This document shows, piece by piece, positions 60,511 through 64,000 of a DNA stretch of 64,000 bases; positions within the stretch are counted from its first letter, which is position 1, and every line of letters starts with the position of its first letter. The translations under genes and the position numbers were made by a program. The notes beneath the pieces are model-generated. The model had not been told where the DNA came from. It worked only from the letters and a program-made list of their open reading frames with translations, and did not search any database. The DNA is from Atopsyche davidsoni (lineage: Eukaryota; Arthropoda; Insecta; Trichoptera; Hydrobiosidae), in NCBI GenBank assembly GCA_022113835.1, contig JAILWY010000014.1, positions 10,169,501 through 10,233,500 on the forward strand, read 5' to 3'.

Positions 60511-63320
60511 AATGTGTGAGTAAACATTTTGTTTGGATTATTTAATACTGTATCAAAATGTTGAGAAAAGTCTTGAATGTCCTGTGTACAGTGTAGGTTT
60601 ATATTGAAAAATCTGGAGTTCTTTGTTTAATTTCATCCATCACCGAGTAAACCCTTCTTTCTCTATGTTGGTGGATCCCTTTGATCAAGTTTCAGTAGTC
60701 CTGCTGCTTATAAGGCTTATTTTGTTAAAACAAAATACATTATTTAGGGCCATTGTAATGCAAATTTTTCAATACACTTAATTTTTAAATTGATTGCAAT
60801 AATCCTGTAACAAAGCTGCCCAATCTATAGTGTTTAATTAAATTTCACAGAACACTTAATATAATATATTTGATAGCCGTAAAAAATAATTTTTTTCAAA
60901 ATGATATTACCTCAGTAATATTGTACGACAATAAAGTTTTTAGTTATTTCTTGTCAATAGATGTTTATCAATTGTTTGATGTGCCATGTATTTTATTTGC
61001 AATTACAACTAAAATAAATACTATGTAAAATAATGTAGTGCCCGTGTCAGTTTTTTGGCATAACATAGTGCCTAAGCTTGATTCAAGTTATCAAGTGGGG
61101 TTTAAAAACCGAGTGTTTGGTTTAGAAGGTAGCAACCTCAAAGGAATAATATTTTTACTGTAATGTTCTTTTTTAGCAGTTAGCTGTTTGCATCTTTGCC
61201 TATCCTTTATTTAGTTTAAAAGCAGCAGGAATCCACATTATTTCTCAAATACTTCATGTTTATTATAGGGCCTAATAATTACAGGAATCCCTCCATTTGA
61301 TTATTGTGACGGGGAGTTTTTCATTTTTCTGAATGATGTCGAGTGCAAATGTTATAGTCACAAGACAAACGAATGGTGCTTTTGTTTATGTTTAAAATGC
61401 ATTATTAGATAATAATAAATTGTTCATTTCAAATCATTACTGTTACAGCCAATAAGCGATTAAATTTCTGAAAAAATTTAAACTGCCTTTAATTTTTGAC
61501 CTTTCGATCTTGATGGTGCCATATAAGAGACAACCCATTACCCAGCTCTTGTCACCAGACACACAATCTCAGCACATGCTGAGATTGTTCATTATACTTA
61601 ACAAACTCGTCGCTGATATGTTCTGCGTATTTCAATAGCTGTTTGAATGCCAAGAGTTAATTTAGTTATTCCTTAAAAAAGTTAATATGCTGGAATGGAG
61701 AAAATTCAGTTTATGCCACTTGATTTATTTTACAGGTTTTTTATTAAAATATAAATAAAACTACAAAGGCTTATTATGTTTCATTAAGTGTAACATGTCG
61801 GAGATAGTAAATTTTTTGCTATACGTTAAAAACATTTTTATAAAATTATTTCCAAATTCTCTGAAACACTCGACTATCAAATTGATTGTGTTGCAGTCAG
61901 CCTTTCCAGCATAAATGTAAGATTATTTTCATAGTTTTTTTTCTAGAATATTTAGAAAAGCTTTTATAATGCACAAGGAAACTAAAAAACCTCTAGTATA
62001 ATAATAATTTGGTATATAATATATCAATTATGTATAAGTGGTGTACATTCTTTACATACAAAATTAAAAATAATTCTTTCTAGCTATCATCGAGTATATA
62101 GACAGCTATCTACAGGGTGAGCACAAAGAGTCCGTAAAGTCCACCGTCCTTATTGAAGTGGGTTTCAAGATTCATAAAAGTAGGTACATTGAGCGAGTCA
62201 CCAGGACATTGCCTTTTGATAAAATTTATTGCACACATTCATCATTTTGCTGATATTCCTGACGTAATCCATTTCTCTTGGATGTCGCAGTCGGATACAG
62301 TGCTGCAAGAGCCTCTTATGTGGTTGTATTGTCAGTAGTGCATCAGCTTCAACCCGGAATTTTTTTTTTTTTCAATGAATGACAATATATAATGAGTGAT
62401 GAGACAATGTATTCATATATTAAAATTAGCTGCAGCCGAAAAGACTATGATTTTACAGCTGTCAGGGTGTGATGGCTTTAAGATTATTAAACGATGAGTA
62501 ATCGATGATAACATCTACTACTTGGCTATTGCTAATTATACTCATTACACTAATGACAGTCATTCTCGAAGGAAACATTTACTCTACTGGTTAAAATTGA
62601 ATGTATCAACTGTCAATACAACTACGTAAAGACCTTGCATCATATCTTAATTCTATAGTTGTGGGGAACGGATCAACAAATATAATACAGGAAGCTACAA
62701 TCTACACAAATTAATATAAATCTGATAATTTAAAAAATAATAGTAAAATCTTAAAGCAAGTAAAATAGTTTGTAAAAAAAATTATAAAATAGTTTTCAGA
62801 AAGCATTTTTGACTATTTGAATATAAGAACTCAATATTATTAATGCTAGCCTCTAACGTAAATGAGTTTATAATTTTGGAATCACATAATTGTCAATGAT
62901 AGGACTTATTTAAATCATCTAGTTTTAAAACTTTCACATATTGTTACATCTCCACATAGCCACTTGTTTCTGACTAAGTCAATCCATCGTAAAAACCAGA
63001 TACCTGCACAGGAGGATGAGTTAAGTTCAAGGCTCGACTACCCTGTAGGTGAGTTCGTACTCTGTCCTTATCGTTCAGCTTTACTTTCATATATCCATCT
63101 TTGAAATCATCTAAGAAATGGAGCACCAAACTAATTCTCAAAACAATGTTCATAAAGGAGGCATTATTTGATTTTCACTAGTGATCAATAATGAAATCCG
63201 TTGAATATAATTTCAGTAACAATCTGTGGATTGAAACATATTGATTAAGTTGACTATAATTCTGCACAGTTTTCTTTAGTTGTTACAGTCATAGTATGTA
63301 CATAGCAGGAGGCTGGAGCC
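60511..63320. other. Convergent intergenic DNA and calypso 3' UTR
   Basis: AT-rich. Holds further + strand AATAAA motifs (60930-60935, ~61013), a 24-bp near-palindrome (61564-61587), and on the minus strand the 3' UTR of calypso from 63320 leftwards. A minus-strand AATAAA (TTTATT on + at 62226-62231) is one possible end. No gene seen. Confidence 0.45.
61564..61587. repeat. 24-bp near-palindrome
   Basis: CAATCTCAGCA-CA-TGCTGAGATTG: two perfect 11-bp arms around two bases. Confidence 0.85.
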
Positions 63321-63521
63321 CTATTTCCTCTTATTTCGAGGTCTCTTGCGCCTCCGTTGCAGGGCAGTAGGTGGGGCGGGGGGAGCAGGGTGGGGGGGAG
63401 GACGGCGTGGGGCCCCCACCAGTGGAGCTATGAGTTCAGCTAGGCGTCCGCGCTCTGCCAGCATGGACAAGAACGTGCAGATGAACTCGTCATAGTTGTG
63501 GGTCCGACGGGCATCATCGAC
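63321..63521 (-). CDS. calypso: calypso last coding exon
   Basis: 67 codons including stop TAG (63323-63321), after acceptor TTTTGTTCAG. Carries the ULD core and the basic tail. GC-rich, with long G runs on the + strand that encode the Pro stretch. Confidence 0.92.
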   Translation of the reverse strand, partial: VDDARRTHNYDEFICTFLSMLAERGRLAELIAPLVGAPRRPPPHPAPPAPPTALQRRRKRPRNKRK

Positions 63522-64000
63522 CTGAACAAAATACTCTCAATTGTAACAAAAAATATACAAGTATTCATACAAAATATGTTGTTAAAGATATAGATAAATT
63601 TGCAAATACTTCAGGATTTACTGTGCACCTCAAATTGTTTTAGGCAAATTTTCAAAAATTCCCTGAATTTAGTGATGCATATGTCTAATTATCCTCAATC
63701 TCAAAAAATAGACAAGTTAGCAAAAGCAATTCATTGAATGTCTTGAAAACTATTGATTAAGACAGCCCAGAGTATTTAAAGACGTATAATTTTTTTATAA
63801 AACTAAATCAAGCGTCTGCTCTAAGAGGTTATGATCTGTTTATTTGTAATATAATCTCCAAACCACTAACCTTGTACATGTCTCGCTTATCATTCTCATC
63901 GTGGAGGGCTTGCTGACAGGATTGCACTTCAGTATCCAAGCCTTTGAGAAAGGCCAAAAGGTCTGGCTCAGAGAAGGAGCTCCTCAGCGGAGACAACGGG
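63321..64000 (-). CDS. calypso: Ubiquitin carboxyl-terminal hydrolase calypso/BAP1, C-terminal exons (partial)
   Basis: Nuclear deubiquitinase of histone H2A (PR-DUB with Asx). Two exons on the minus strand: 63871 to the window edge (first full codon at 63999, 43 codons) and 63521-63321 (66 codons plus TAG), joined in phase 0 across a 349-bp GT-AG intron. Encoded are the end of the coiled linker ([19 protein letters not shown]) and the C-terminal ULD segment, with the BAP1 signature [19 protein letters not shown], which binds the partner Asx/ASXL and activates the enzyme. The catalytic UCH domain lies right of the window. After the ULD comes a Pro-rich stretch ([13 protein letters not shown]) and a basic end ([12 protein letters not shown]) like the nuclear-localisation/DNA-binding tail of BAP1. 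It converges with clu; the stops are about 5 kb apart. Confidence 0.92.
63871..64000 (-). CDS. calypso: calypso penultimate coding exon (cut by window edge)
   Basis: Ends RDMYK at donor AAG|GTTAGT (minus strand). Upstream part is outside the window. Confidence 0.88.

Noticed and set aside
62112..62338. CAGGGTGAGCACAAAG-like transposon end and a 61-codon frame
   Set aside because: No matching second end or target duplication found; frame has no domain.
1..64000. CRISPR array, prokaryotic operon or viral genome
   Set aside because: No regularly spaced direct repeats, no prokaryotic gene layout and no viral gene; spliced animal genes and insect-type transposons explain the window.

Overview
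The window is from an insect nuclear genome. It carries parts of three conserved animal genes in an AT-rich background: a 24-coding-exon clueless/CLUH gene on the + strand, the last two coding exons of a calypso/BAP1-type deubiquitinase on the - strand at the right edge, and one exon of a gene with an INO80E/TFPT-like motif on the - strand at the left edge. The transposons (Jockey-clade LINE, Helitron-like elements, hAT-type MITEs, tRNA-derived SINEs) and a short (CCTAA)n arthropod-telomere-type tract fit an insect. Lepidoptera is my best guess, but that is inference from repeat style only.

Layout. 1-420: terminal exon fragment of the INO80E/TFPT-like gene, read leftwards. 420-1950: AT-rich divergent intergenic stretch ending in a GC-rich promoter/leader of clu, with a five-codon uORF. 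1950-2070: clu coding exon 1. 2071-48916: clu intron 1, about 47 kb, holding no host gene that I can support. It holds two tandem hAT-type MITEs that share a target duplication (6.85-7.85 kb), a 210-bp TA-flanked MITE (10.86 kb), a foldback element (12.6 kb), a dispersed unclassified repeat in two copies (12.2 and 29.0 kb), inverted LINE 3' fragments (18.1/18.8 kb), two Helitron-like copies in opposite orientation (21.0 and 34.8 kb), a head-to-head SINE pair (22.3-22.8 kb), a 105-bp-period tandem duplication (32.3 kb), and one essentially full-length 5.2-kb Jockey-clade LINE in reverse orientation with a 15-bp target-site duplication (38.95-44.13 kb). Between these lie plain AT-rich sequence and a series of 150-400-bp GC/CpG-rich islands. 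48917-58344: clu coding exons 2-24, compactly spaced. 58345-63320: non-coding, clu 3' UTR and convergent intergenic DNA. 63321-64000: calypso 3' coding exons.

The joined clu reading frame is continuous across all 24 exons (4611 nt including stop, 1536 aa). Every intron is GT-AG and the phases agree at every junction, so the model is strongly supported. Clu/CLUH proteins bind mRNAs of nuclear-encoded mitochondrial proteins and keep mitochondria distributed. Calypso/BAP1 removes ubiquitin from histone H2A. The INO80 complex remodels nucleosomes. The three genes are neighbours only; the sequence gives no sign that they work in one pathway.

I found no bacterial, viral or CRISPR-type system. The most interesting material is in the mobile elements of intron 1: the shared-TSD hAT pair, the inverted SINE pair able to form dsRNA in the clu pre-mRNA, the Helitron pair, and a LINE whose two ORFs are each broken only at a long C/G homopolymer.
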